Shown here one piece after another: positions 52,939 through 64,000 of a DNA stretch of 64,000 nt (position 1 is the first letter of the stretch; each line of letters begins with the position of its first letter). The notes under the pieces were generated by a model. The model saw nothing but the letters and a program-made list of their open reading frames with translations, made no database searches and was not told the origin of the DNA. The position numbers and the translations under genes are program-made. The stretch is taken from positions 6,894,652-6,958,651 of the forward strand of contig JASSKH010000031.1 of the NCBI GenBank assembly GCA_031763025.1, read 5' to 3'. Origin of the DNA: Macrocystis pyrifera. Its lineage: Eukaryota; Sar; Phaeophyceae; Laminariales; Laminariaceae.

Positions 52939-54084
52939 TCCGGCCCCCGAATTCAAACAGGCGGAGATCGCGCTAGGCCTGCGGCCCGCAACAGCCTGCC
53001 GCACCGGGTACCTTAGCCGTTACTCGCCGATACCATTGCTGCCAAAAACGATTGTCTTCAAAGATCCCCGAGCGTAGCGCACTTGCTGCCACGCCTTGCG
53101 CGCTTTGGCCGTGCATGCGTCTCCGGGCGAATGAGATTTGTCCCACGGTGATATCCCGCAGGATAGCGTGAAACAACGCGGATTCCCGTGGGATCCCGTG
53201 GGATCCCGTAGGAGGTCTCGTGAAGTCCCTGGGATATCGTGAAATAAGGTGGATTCCAGTGGGAAGTCCTATGGAAGCCCAGGACGGGACAGAGTAATGC
53301 TAAACGGAGGGCATGCTGATGCGACATCTGTTGCTGCCAGAACAGAACGTGTACAAGTTTATTCGGTTTCTTGTTTTCGACTCATATTTCATCTCCGTCC
53401 TATTTTTTTTGTTTCTTCCCTGCTATTAATATCAGTAGTCGTAACTAGGATTTTTCTCTCCCCTCTCCACTATGAGGGTCGTGCCTGGCTTTTTGTTTTG
53501 TTTTGTGTTTTTTGTTTTGTTTTGTTTGTTTTTTTTTTCTGTCACGGAAGAGACGTCAGCCGTTTTTTCCCTCGTCAACTCGACTCGGGTCGAATTGCGT
53601 ATATACATACAAAGTAGGCGTTATTGCTCAAAACCACTCTCTTCCGAAGTGCGGGGATCGTGTGTACATTGGTAATGAATCCAAACGATCCTGTTTTCAT
53701 CGCTACATCGGGACATAGGTGGTGTTCAATAGCGTGTTTTTTTAGTGGGTACATAGATTAGGCATCATTTTTACGGCTGTGTGTGCTTTTTTTTGCGGGT
53801 AGAATTTTCTTCCCGCAATTATTTCGTGATGGTGGGTGATACCTGGAACATAAAGTCCCCCTTTTCACCCTCCCCCTACCAATCCTACCAGTATCTCTCT
53901 TTAGTACCACGCACGGTAGGATTTCTAAGCATCTCTCTCCTGGATTTTTGCACCTCTACTGTGGTGAGGTAGGGTGAAGAATGAAGTACTGGTAGTAGTA
54001 CTGGGTGACTCTGGCTCTCGTTGTTGGGGTAGAAACGACAGTTTGATCCCCCTTTGAAGGAAAATCCGGCGCTGTTCACGGGTC

Positions 54085-54590
54085 GAGCCAAACTTCGAGG
54101 GTCTGGTCGGGTCTGGTCGGGTCGGGTCGGGTCGGGTCGAGTCGGGTCCTGTCGGGTCGGGTCCTGTCGGGTCGGGTCGTGTCGTGTCGTGTCGGTCGGG
54201 TCGGATCGTGTCGGGTCGTGTCGGGTCGGGTCGTGTCGGGTCGGGTTGTGTCGTGTCGTGTCGGGTCGTCGGTCGGGTCGGTTCGGTTCGATTCGGGTCG
54301 GGTCGGGTCGGGTCGGATTGGGTCGGGTCGGGTCGGGTCGGGTCGGGTCGGGTCGGGTCGGGTCGGGGGGTCGGGGGGGTCGGGGGGGGGGGGTCGGGTC
54401 GGGTCGGGTCGGGTCGGGTCGGGTCGGGTCGGGTCGGGTCGGGTCGGGTCGGGTCGGGTCGGGTCGGGTCCTGTCGGGTCCTGTCGAGTCGGGTCGGGTC
54501 GGGTCGGGTCCTATCGGGTCGGATCGGGTCGGGTCGAGTCCTGTCGGGTGGGGTCGGGTCGGGTCGGGCCAGCAGGTTTTCAAAAGGTCG
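54085..54590 (-). repeat. GGGTC pentamer array, right member
   Basis: Roughly 95 units of GGTCG with TCCTGTCGG and GTGTCGG variants and a G-run at 54364-54390. Open frames on both strands (aspartate-proline-threonine-arginine or glycine-arginine-valine-serine runs) are repeat artefacts. Confidence 0.93.
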
Positions 54591-55653
54591 GTGGGGTCGG
54601 GTCGAGTCAGGAGGTTTTCAAAATAATAGATCGAGTCGTGTCACCCTTACCGGACCTGACCTGATCCGACCCGACCCGTGAGATTTGGTACGACCCGTGA
54701 ACAGCCCTGAATAGCCCTGAGGTAGTACATGGAGCTGTACAAGACGCGCTTAGCAGGCAGCAAAACATGGTTATGGTTGATGGGCGTACCTCTTTTCTGC
54801 ATGCTCTTGCTAGACTGTCTGGTGAGACCCGTGCCGGGTACTTTCTTATGGATTCGGTCACACTATTGGATATCTTTGGGTTCGAAAAGGGTTGGTGTAG
54901 AGGCTGTGAAGGCGACACGCCGCAAAGAAACACATGCCATTACGAGCGCACGTGAGGCCTTTGGGCCGGATCGGGCTGCTGACCTACTGCAACAACACAG
55001 GTGGAAAGTACACCGAGAAATTCCAGCAGCACGTACGAGTAGCCTTTGCTTGTTCTCAAGTAGATCATAGATAGCGAATTCGTTTCGTACGAACAGCTTG
55101 CCAGATTTTGTGTACCACTCTATTGGTAGAATCTACCCCCCTCCCATAGCACGCTTTGGTGTAATTTTTAAGAAAAAGAACGAGGGTGCATAAATGAAGT
55201 GTCGAGGAATTTTTGGATCTCTCACAGCTCTGACGAGCCGTTTTTTTTAATTTTCAATTTCTACTATATATTTTATACCGTTCACCACTCTGCTGGCCGG
55301 GAATATAGTCCCCGTTTTATATGAGTACCAGAGCCCAATCGGGGATTATATTCACGCCAGTGCGGTACTACGTTCAAAGTTGATGACAAGGCATCGCACG
55401 GGCCTTTGTTTTTTTTTTTTCGCTTTTCGATTTTGTATTTTTTGTCGTGATTTCGTTTTAGGTGGTTTGTGTATGAGTATATATTTCGTTTTTTTTTTCT
55501 TTTTCTTTTTCACCTTGGGCTAATTCCTTTTTTTTCCCTTTTTTTTTTTCGCATGCTCATATATAGTACCCGGTATATATGCGATGATGTCGGATGGCAT
55601 TGGTACTTGAGCTGCTTTCGGTTTACCGTGGGCCGGCGCTTCGTACACATCGC

Positions 55654-55688
<35 letters not shown>

Positions 55689-58600
55689 ATTAATGTGTTT
55701 TGTTTCAGATATCATACGTATCACTCTGACCGGAAGTATAAGCACCGTATGATATCGGTCCCAGAGCCCAAATGGTTGCTATATTTTCGGCCAGAGTGGT
55801 ATGCCGATAACGCCTTGAAGCATCGCGGTAACTATTGTTTTGCCCCACTCTTGTGTTAACAGTACGTACGACGGTTCTAGTGGTGGTTATTCCGCGCACA
55901 TGTTCTTTGTCTCCTGACGTCGCCGAAAGCTCGAAAATGTGAGATGGTGATGAAATTCGGCGAGCGGCGGGATCGATTGCGTTTTCCCTTTGAACGATAG
56001 AAACCATGGCAAGCATGCATGGATATGTCGGTTGAGAGGCCACCACCCCTGCGGCCTCAAGTTCGTGAAACAAACAAGAGGAAGACTCAACCGAAGCGCA
56101 TTTTTTTTTCTCTCCTGGTTCTTCTATCTTCCATCGTCACTCTTCACCGTCGCCACCAGAGCGCGAGAGAGTCGGTACGAGCTGAGATACTTCGAAGAAA
56201 GTCGATGACCACCAGTTTCGAAAAAAAGCATGCTGAACCCTTGTGTAAAGTATGCTTCGAAGTATACATGTTATGCTCGATATAAACCCAAACACGTTAT
56301 CTGCCGGTCAATCGGGGTTTATGTACCAGATGGGGGGAGAAGGGAAGGCGCCTGCCCGCGTCCACAGTCAGCAGCTGCTTGTTGGTTGGATACCACGGCT
56401 GCAGTATTAATAGTGATTATTTACGACGTGCTAGTGTTGTAAGCAGAACCAACGACCGACCCAAAAACCATGTATCTCCCCTATGTTCACCAACCATACA
56501 TTAAGCCTGGGCATTGGCACAGACCTGGCCAGTATATTCGCTACGTACAGCAGTAATTTTCATCTTGCGCACGCCCAAGAAACACGCCATGTTGTATGTA
56601 TTGCGGGAACTAACAAATTGCGCTTCGGGGGGAGGGAGGAGAGGCAGCGGCAGCATCTAGTACACCGATTGATATTGACGACAACATAGTTGTGTTACGG
56701 ACTGAGTCAGCCAGTGCCGAGCCCTAACTTATTTGGTTTCAACTACTATGTTCCGAGTCACCCCGCGGTGGGGGTTGCACTTTTTGGGCCAAAGGTTTCT
56801 GACCGATTGAGTGAATTCCCTAAGCGAAGAACCAGCAGTTGTTGATAGGATTACGAAAATTTTACTATAATACATATATTCGTTTTAGGACTATTTCGGG
56901 GGACCATAGTAAATGAGACCAATTTTTGTTAGTAAAAATAAGGACATATATAGGTTTTTGTTTTGTACCGTAGGTGCTATTATATTTACTATGGCCCTCC
57001 GCAATACCGCATAGAAGTGCCGGTCGGGTGGCGCGAACAAATTTCTTCCAGGTATTGTATCGGGTGAGATATTGACCTCCTAATGTGAGGGGCTAAGGAA
57101 CTTCTGGTACACCCCGCAATAGTTGGGCGTGGCGAAGAAAATCAACCAAATGTCTTAATGTTGTGTCAATTGCTAACAAGGGGAAACAGGTGTAAAGGAA
57201 GGAGCTTTTCTAGAATGGAACTTAAATGCTTGGGGTTCAGCGTGTTATTCATACGAGAGAGTCTACTGCGGTGTTAGAGAAGATCGGATTTTATGTCGGA
57301 CTGGAACATACATGACTACATTTTCGGAAGGAAACGCATTAAAAAAAGTAATTCCGAGGACCAACGCCCCAACGGGTAGGGTAGACCATGACTGGACCAA
57401 GTCCGGCGGAAAAACCTCATAGCCTAGGTTTTTGGTACTGGGTGAGCTCGCGCGGGCCCCACACTACCCGGAGGAGATAACTCCCCGGGTGGCTATCTCC
57501 ACCGCACCTGCCCCGCTCGGGGGTCAGGTCGGGTCGACGTGCCCAAGCGCCAGTGTTAGCAGCAGCCTGCTCCGCTGTTGCAACGGGGAGCTATGGGTTA
57601 AATTGACACACGGCACAAAATCTGAACCTGGAGAAGTGTGGTGAGCTTACGCTTTATTTCTACCGATCAGCCAGGGGATTGAAAATAAAATAAAATAAAA
57701 TAATGATGAAGCACACGCACAGCAGCAGACACAAAACAAACGTGCCAGAACAAACGTGCAAGACAGATGCAAAGGCGCAGAAGCCCGCAAACTACCGCCA
57801 CGCAGCTGACTAGTGTATTACGTTTCGTAGCCAACTAAAATGCTGAAATAACTGCACATAACAGTTGGAGTCTACCAAGTCACAGCCCCAGTAACATTGT
57901 CATTAAGGCGGAACATCCTGAATACCTCCAGTCAAAAGAAGGGGGAACAACAATGTAACGTCACTTTATAAGAATATATGCATGGACAATAGATAACGAT
58001 ACCAGGTACACAGTAGTAGTCCCTGCTGTATGATAGGCGGATGGACACGCACGTTTCTTGTATTCGTCTGCCCGAACCATCTTTCCGCAAAGGTCCACGT
58101 CATATTCCCGCAAAAGTCCGCAAGGCGAGACGGTCGGGTGGACAGACGCCTCCCTCCCTCTCCCCGGCGGAAGCCCTAAACAAACGAGATACGTGTGAGA
58201 CTAAGAACATACCCCTGCTAACGCGGTAAGAGCGCCATCCCCGCGCACGACGCTACCTCTCACGCTCTCGCGGGGCAACGGGACGCGTCTGATTGTCTGC
58301 AAGGATTGCTGCTGTAATACACACGCAGCATGGTTCTCCTTGCGCTGCAACGTGTTCGCCCTGGGCGGCTGATAAGACCAGCAGAGGTTGCCGGCAGGGG
58401 CCCCTCTAAAATGACGGGGGAGTCGCTTGGGACAGATGGGATAAACCGGTGTGGTAGTGTGCGGGATTATGGCGGTGCCCGATATAGTTGTCGGTGTATT
58501 GGCCTGGCACATACCTGCGCAGTATAGGGGAAACACTCCTGTACCGTATGTTCGCGAAAATGGTTGATGCACAAGTGTGTACGAAACGAGGAGGACTCGT

Positions 58601-58930
58601 CCAAAACATTGATTGGTTGAGTTGGGGTTGGGGTTGAGGTTACGGTTACAGTAAGTTTATTACATTCGTATTGTGTACGGTAGTGCCTGCCCACCATTTT
58701 ATCGAATCACTGGTAAAAGCTATCATCGACAAGACCGCATTTGCTGTATTAATCAATCAACGTTCGGTCGTTGTAGTGACTGGGACCCACACACACCACA
58801 ACCACTGCAAACACCTAGACCGTCTTACAGGTCAATGTCAGCTATATCACATCATGCTGTCTGTACAAGTAACAACCTTTTTGGGGGATATATACTCGTA
58901 TGAACACCAACACACGGTCCCTCGCAGTTC
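54591..58930. other. Intergenic, no gene recognised
   Basis: It contains a poly-C run at 55651-55686, one MITE, and an ATAAA run at about 57683-57703. A small frame at 54912-55070 (TYCNNTGGKYTEKF) is the only piece that might belong to the GT8 3' end. The rest shows no convincing coding or RNA signal. Confidence 0.45.
56891..57006 (+). mobile_element. TTACGG MITE, A form
   Basis: A forward copy, TTTCGGGGGACCATAGTAAA to GGCCCTCCGCAATA, with an insertion (ATTAT) before the right arm. Confidence 0.8.
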
Positions 58931-58934
58931 CAGA

Positions 58935-60040
58935 CGCAGAGCGGCACCATGCAGTTCATCACCCGTGCACAACCCAATGAGTTATCCCGCCGCATCAATA
59001 CCATGCCGTTCATCTTCACACCGCCACTGAGTTATCCCGCTGCACCAGTACCATGTAGTTCATCCCTTATTGCCCGCTATTCCGCAGCATCGACACGTTT
59101 TTGTTTTTTTTCCCATCCGATTTACATTCTAGGCTCCTGCTTTTTTTTTCTCTCTTCTTCCCGCGTAGTCATAGCTCCGATCGGGGCTCACATAGCAGGC
59201 CCTTCTCCCTCTTCCGCGCTGCGGTTCAAGCCCTTCAACTTTTATCGCGAGAATACTGCAGCCCTTTCTTCCCGCTCGCGTCGACACTGCCGTGCAGTTC
59301 ATCATCCACTGCCGCGCCGCCCAATAGATTATCTCGCCACATCAAAATACTACGCTGTTCATCAACCATAGAATCGTCAATGAGCCAACCAGCCGCATGA
59401 TAAACATGAAGCTCGTCGCCAAATACACCCCCAAGGAGATGCGCGCAGCATCAATAAACATTCTACCGTTCAATATTCAATGCACGCCGCCGACGACGGT
59501 TGTAGCGATAATATCCAGTTCATCGCCGTGTTGCACCGCTGCTGAATTATCCCGCCACATTACTATCATGCTGTTCATCGAAAATTTCACCGCCAAATGA
59601 TATGTCCTGCAGCACCAACTCCATCTATGCAGTTCATCATCCATGGCACACCGCCGAGGAGTAATCCCGTCATATCTAATACAATATCTATTCCGGGGGA
59701 CCATAGTAAATAGGACCAAATATTGTTAACACAAATAGGTCAATATACATAGTTTTTTTATGTATACCATAGGTCCTATTAACTATGGACCCCCGTGATA
59801 GTTTATCGCACTTACACCGCCGCTAAGTTATCCCGCCTCATCAATGTCGATTTCACCGCCAATAATACACCCCGCAGCACCCATTCTACGCAGTTCATCA
59901 TCTATTGCACACCACCAACGAGTAGACCCGTCGGCTCGATCATATAAAGTTCATCGCCACTGCACCGCTGCTATTGAGTTATCCCACCGCATCAATATAT
60001 AGTATGCAGTTCATCGCCCATCGCACGGCCAATGATCTGT
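58935..60040 (+). repeat. Degenerate array, unit about 55 bp
   Basis: The words GCAGTTCATC, CACCGCC and GAGTTATCCCGCCGCATCAA recur irregularly across about 1.1 kb. A MITE (59687) and unrelated pieces interrupt it. Confidence 0.7.
59687..59800 (+). mobile_element. TTACGG MITE inside the 55-bp array
   Basis: Left end TTCCGGGGGACCATAGTAAA (A type), right end GGTCCTATTAACTATGGACC (B type). Confidence 0.82.
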
Positions 60041-60183
60041 CTATGATGCCCGGGGATGTGCCCAGGATGTCTCCTGATGACCACACACGCCGCACGAATG
60101 TTTCGCAGTTCCCCACCCATTACATCGCCAATGCGTTGTTATTGCATATGTAGTTATCACATAGATATCACAGCAGTCCACGT

Positions 60184-60500
60184 CCCCGGTGGCTTGGTAG
60201 GTGGTCCGCGTGCCTGTCAAGATCAATTTCGTGGGTTCAAGTCTCACCGAGTGCATGCTCATAGGGACTTTTTCTTGCATAAAAAATTGATTAGCGGAAA
60301 GCGCGAGAGCGTGAGTTAGCTACATTCGATGAAAATCGACGAGCAGTGGGAATGCTGAACCCTATGCGCGACAAAAAATAAAGGCACGTACCGGGGGGGA
60401 GAAGGGACGACACCTGTGACCACGGCTTGTCCAGAAGATCGTCGAGGGTAAAACCTCCTACGAGTGGGCTGGAAAGTAGAAGTGATGAAGAAAATATATA
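60184..60500 (+). mobile_element. tRNA-derived SINE, copy 2
   Basis: The same head as the copy at 39219: A box TGGCTTGGTAGG (60190-60201) and B box GGTTCAAGTCT (60234-60244). The body is nearly identical, with CGACGAGCAGTGGGAATGCT and CACGGCTTGTCCAGAAGATC. The tail is a TA-rich run instead of pure A. A 4-bp deletion follows the B box region. Confidence 0.85.
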
Positions 60501-62968
60501 TATATATATTTTTTTTTTATTATTTGCCTTCTGACAATGTGCAGGGCGTTATTCATTCAAGATGAAAAAACTAACATAATTCGTTGAACACCCTCAATTT
60601 TATCCAACCTTTTCTCCTTCCTTGCGTATACTCAATTGACTACGCACTACCTTTTACCGATATATTTTCACTGACTATGTATCTATACGCCCTGCGTCCT
60701 ATAGTATTAACAGTAACGTTTCCTTGCGTGTTGGTGCTGCGGTGCACACAACGTGCTAGTTCTGCTTGCGTTTTTTTTTTCCAATGGGAAGCTGTTTGCC
60801 TGTTTTCGCTTCAGCGCTTCACAGGCTAGAATTTGGTCGAGGAAATGAGTCGATTCGAAAACAAATCTACTTATTTTCATCACCTTCACCTTCACCATCA
60901 TCATGATCATCATGAGGGTCAGCATCGTCCGGGCCCCACATCAATACCTTTACCCCCTCCCTGTCCGGCCTGTCCCCCCCGTTCATATTATGTACATCAT
61001 CCTCTGCCGTCCACCACCGTCAGCTCCACAAGGTTATTCGAACGACGCCCCCCGCCTCCTGTGGAGATGCGAGGGCCTATGGTCACACGTACGACTATGA
61101 CCATGCATGATATCAAGCACCCCCCCCCACGCAGTCTACCTGCGCACCCAAGCCATACTACGGTATAGTGGGGGTGTATGATCCCGCTACACCGCATCCA
61201 ATACCTGGACCTTAACACGGATGAAGGTGCAATGGTTGATGAACAATGCCATGCCTACAGCAGTAGATTGAACTATTATATACCATATAGTGTAGTGTAA
61301 AACACCAGTTGAACGATGTCCCAGCGATATTGGGTATCAAGTACGTACCATTAGTTAACATTTCTTTCTATAATCCAGGAGCTCCGTCGTTCAGTAGAGC
61401 TATTTTGGCCAAAAACTGCTGCGTACTCCTACCCCTCTACACACGTGCCGTTCGCTCGGTCGCCTGACGTAATTACCCCGCACACCCTACCCAGGGGATC
61501 CCAAATGACATACAGGGCATGAGAGGACGGATGTTGTGCTTTATGCGAGATGGGCACAGTACTTAGCACCGGACGTTCCTAAGCCCCTTCTCACTTACAG
61601 AGTTCCGTAACGCCTCACCCAAAAGTGATGTGTTTGAGAGTACATGTACTTCGCAGTATGTGTGTACGCTCAGCCTGATGATAGAAATATGTATGTATGT
61701 AAAGCCGATGCTCGCAGCGAGAGCCGATGATGTCGCGGAGAAGTCGCCGTGGAGAGGTCGCGAAGCGAGGGTCCCTCGTAGCCGTCCTTACGACGGACGT
61801 AAAAAAGTATGCCGAGCAGCCGAGCAGAGTTCTTTCTCGTATTTAGCAAGGAATTGCCAGACCCAAGAGGGTCAAGGTTATTAGAGTAACACCGCAGGAG
61901 TGTCACAAGGACCGTACCTGACCGGGTCGATTCTGGAGGTCCTCGTAGTCAGCTTGAGGGGAGAGGTCAACACGTTTCATGCTGCGGACCTATGACAACC
62001 CGATATCAGGTCCGGTGGGAGCTTTCATGCATGACTTTGAGAGGTGTCCTTCCTTGCATGCGTGTTCCGAGATCTACGACCGATACGTCTTACCCTCTCC
62101 GTGACATGTAGGCTCAGCCCGATGATCTGTTCCTGAATCAGATGGTACCTGGTGTAACGATTAAGATTTGTGCAACGCAAATGGGATACATGCCATAGAT
62201 ATGCCGGGTAGGATACCAGTCGAGGACACGCCCCCGTCAGCCAGAGATGTTGCCTCACAAGGCAGAAAAAAAAACTGCTACTCTACCCCTATCGTAGTAC
62301 ACGTATACTACTATACTGCTGTAGAGGCGTGCTACGATACGCGTAGCGCTTTTTGACCTTAATATTTCTGACCGAGCGGGCTCCTTGACCCCGTATATAC
62401 GTCTTCGAAACACCATGACAACTCTGTTCCTCAATATAGGAACGTTTTCGATTAAATAGCAGTATACAAAAATCGTTAAATTTAGGGACAGGGTGTGGTA
62501 TGTTTTTACATCATTCATACAGCAGTAGTAGTGTGTGTGTTCTTCACATTAAACCGTTCTTCTACTCGTCGACATCCAGCAAGCCCAGTGTCCGTGCTGA
62601 TTCTTCACCCTAGAAAGATACGAGCTCTGTGGTCACAGGCTACTACACAGAGATAACACACCGTAATGCAGTAGTAGTACCAGATATATATATATAGGCT
62701 TTGGGATCGCAGGTTCATCGGGATGCACTTTTTGCTTTTTCTCAAGGTCAGGTTTTCGGTCAGGTGTTACGTACGTACGCTTTCTTAAGGTCAAGTGCGG
62801 ACCCTCAGAAACTTTAGCGGCTGCGCACCCCCGCCGTGGCACCAGTCTCTACTATTAACAGCGTAGCGCAGGGAGTCAGTCAAGGCGCCGAATCGCGATC
62901 GGCGTTCTTACGTGTTTTACCGGCACACCCCCACCGCCCGGTTATCCACCTCTTTTCTTCGATTTCCC
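60501..62968. other. Intergenic, no gene recognised
   Basis: It contains an R2 scrap (61055-61125). At 61580-61640 and 62694-62765 there are short stretches similar to others at 26935-27030, 44840-44950 and 28848-28912 (CTCACCCAAAA and GCTTTTTCTCAA words), which suggests one more old dispersed repeat. Confidence 0.45.
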
Positions 62969-63078
62969 TAGTACGGGGGGACCCTAGTAAATAGGACCTA
63001 CGGTATGCACAAAAACCTCTATGTTTCCCTATTTTCACTAAAAATATTGGGTCCTATTTACTACGGCCCCCCGTAATA
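62969..63078 (-). mobile_element. TTACGG MITE, A form
   Basis: A reverse copy, GTACGGGGGGACCCTAGTAA to GGCCCCCCGTAATA. Confidence 0.82.
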
Positions 63079-63321
63079 GTAGGATCCCATCCCCATGTGA
63101 CAAAACGAATAATAGGATTCCATGGGAACATGATACGCACAGCAGCACGCGACACCAAAAATAAGAAACAGGAAAGCCGACCCAGGCTGGATGTCTCCTT
63201 TGGGAACGAACGCGTTCTACAGTACACTAACTCCGGTCTAGCGATTGCCATTTTCCTTGACATCTATCTCAGCCTGCCTATTTCGTAGTGCTCGTTCTCG
63301 TTATCAGGTGTCCCCCTGCTA

Positions 63322-63520
63322 CCAATGGTGGGGGGGGGGGGTGTACTCGATAGGAGATATGTAGTCGATCTCATGCATGGCCGTAGTCGTATGACCATAG
63401 ACCCTCGCATCCCTACAATGCCGGGACGGAGCATTTCGGGTTTTCACCGACCAGGCAGACATTGCTTGCACCAAGCGCGAAGCGCCGTGAGGTGTCCGGC
63501 GAGTCCGTGAGGGGGGGGGG
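63322..63520 (+). repeat. Repeat R2, partial
   Basis: It begins at a G-run and GTGTACTCGATAGGAGATAT and stops after GAGGTGTCCGGCGAGTC at another G-run. Confidence 0.8.
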
Positions 63521-63584
63521 GTGGAACCATTTTTTAACTCAGTCTTTATCTCTACGATGTGGAGCTCTGTATTTACCCCCTCCT

Positions 63585-63692
63585 ACTACGGGGGTCCATA
63601 GTTAACGGGACCAAATTTTGTTAGTAAAAATAGGCAAATATATAGGTTTTTATGTACACCATAGGTCCTGTTAACTATGGACGCCCGTAATA
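63585..63692 (+). mobile_element. TTACGG MITE, B form
   Basis: A forward copy with a CTACGGGGGTCCATAGTTAA left end and GGACGCCCGTAATA at the right (one substitution). Confidence 0.86.
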
Positions 63693-63743
63693 GTCGACCG
63701 TCCTTGAGAGAGATGGTAAACGCTCCGAATACAACGAACCCAA

Positions 63744-64000
63744 GGCTGTTGTTTCCCATGCGGTTCGATTTGTAGCTTCAGATCTACAATTTTCGATGAA
63801 AAAAAATGAGTGCATCTGCTTACTCAGCAGTCTGAACATGCAATTTCTGACCGGATTTTTTTTACATTCGAGAATCCGATGTCCCAACCAAGTGGTCAAG
63901 GTGTGGCCCGAAATTGGACGACCTGGGCCATCAGATTTCAAAACAAAAATTGGCGTGGTCTCTAAATTTAAGATGTTATCCACGACAGCAAGCAGCAGCA
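63744..64000 (+). mobile_element. Harbinger-like MITE, copy 3, cut by the window end
   Basis: It starts GGCTGTTGTTTCCCATGCGG and follows the 42216 copy in the same orientation, down to AAGATGTTATCCACGACAGC. It is more diverged than the other two copies. Confidence 0.75.

Larger units (their letters stand above)
52146..54050. other. Intergenic region after the GT8 gene
   Basis: It contains a MITE, a C-C-T-C microsatellite, GGGATCCCGTGGGATCC-like words at 53185-53215, and T-rich sequence at 53490-53550. No gene was recognised. Confidence 0.5.

Noticed and set aside
54085-54590. A telomere or interstitial telomeric repeat
   Set aside because: The unit is GGGTC or GGTCG, not a TTAGGG-type sequence. 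The array is internal and matches a similar element at 47.8 kb.
53885-54681. Long open frames rich in DPTRP or GRVGS
   Set aside because: They occur in several frames on both strands of a pentamer array, so openness is a property of the repeat.

Overview
The window reads as nuclear DNA of a gene-poor eukaryote with very large introns, most likely a stramenopile alga. That placement is an inference. It rests on one spliced host gene with GT-AG introns, on the style of its glycosyltransferase family 8 (GT8) protein, and on a Ty3/gypsy element with a tail unlike those of plants or animals. Nothing prokaryotic is visible: no operons and no closely packed long ORFs.

Layout. Positions 1-1595 hold small repeats and a cluster of TA-flanked miniature elements (MITEs). 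Positions 1596-10710 are one Ty3/gypsy LTR retrotransposon on the minus strand. It has 501-bp LTRs, a TCTG target duplication, and protease, reverse transcriptase, RNase H and integrase. A complete NADAR (DUF1768) domain lies immediately upstream of the protease in the same frame, where gag would be expected. The segment between the primer-binding site and NADAR is a second copy of a piece of pol. Positions 10711-15536 are repeat arrays ending in a Harbinger-like MITE.

Positions 15931-52145 (36.2 kb) carry a gene that I reconstruct as ten exons with consistent splice phases. It encodes about 403 residues: a type II membrane glycosyltransferase of the glycogenin-like GT8 family. Only 1,212 bp are coding. 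The introns hold nearly everything else. This includes about 30 MITE copies counted across the window, a tRNA-derived SINE nested in a MITE, and a tandem 4.1 + 3.2 kb element inserted in another MITE that carries antisense zinc-finger-like exons. They also hold a second copy of exon 6 inside an inverted repeat, a mirrored pair of 42-bp arrays that stay open as 14-residue repeats, and a GGGTC pentamer array. Positions 52146-64000 are intergenic, with a second GGGTC array, a degenerate 55-bp array, a second SINE and more MITEs. I see no further convincing gene there.

The genes do not form a pathway. The window is a host gene expanded by nested mobile DNA. The most unusual items are the NADAR-bearing retrotransposon, the duplicated GT8 exon inside an inverted repeat, and the tandem element with the antisense CxxC exons. 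All calls were made by eye; no database search was run.
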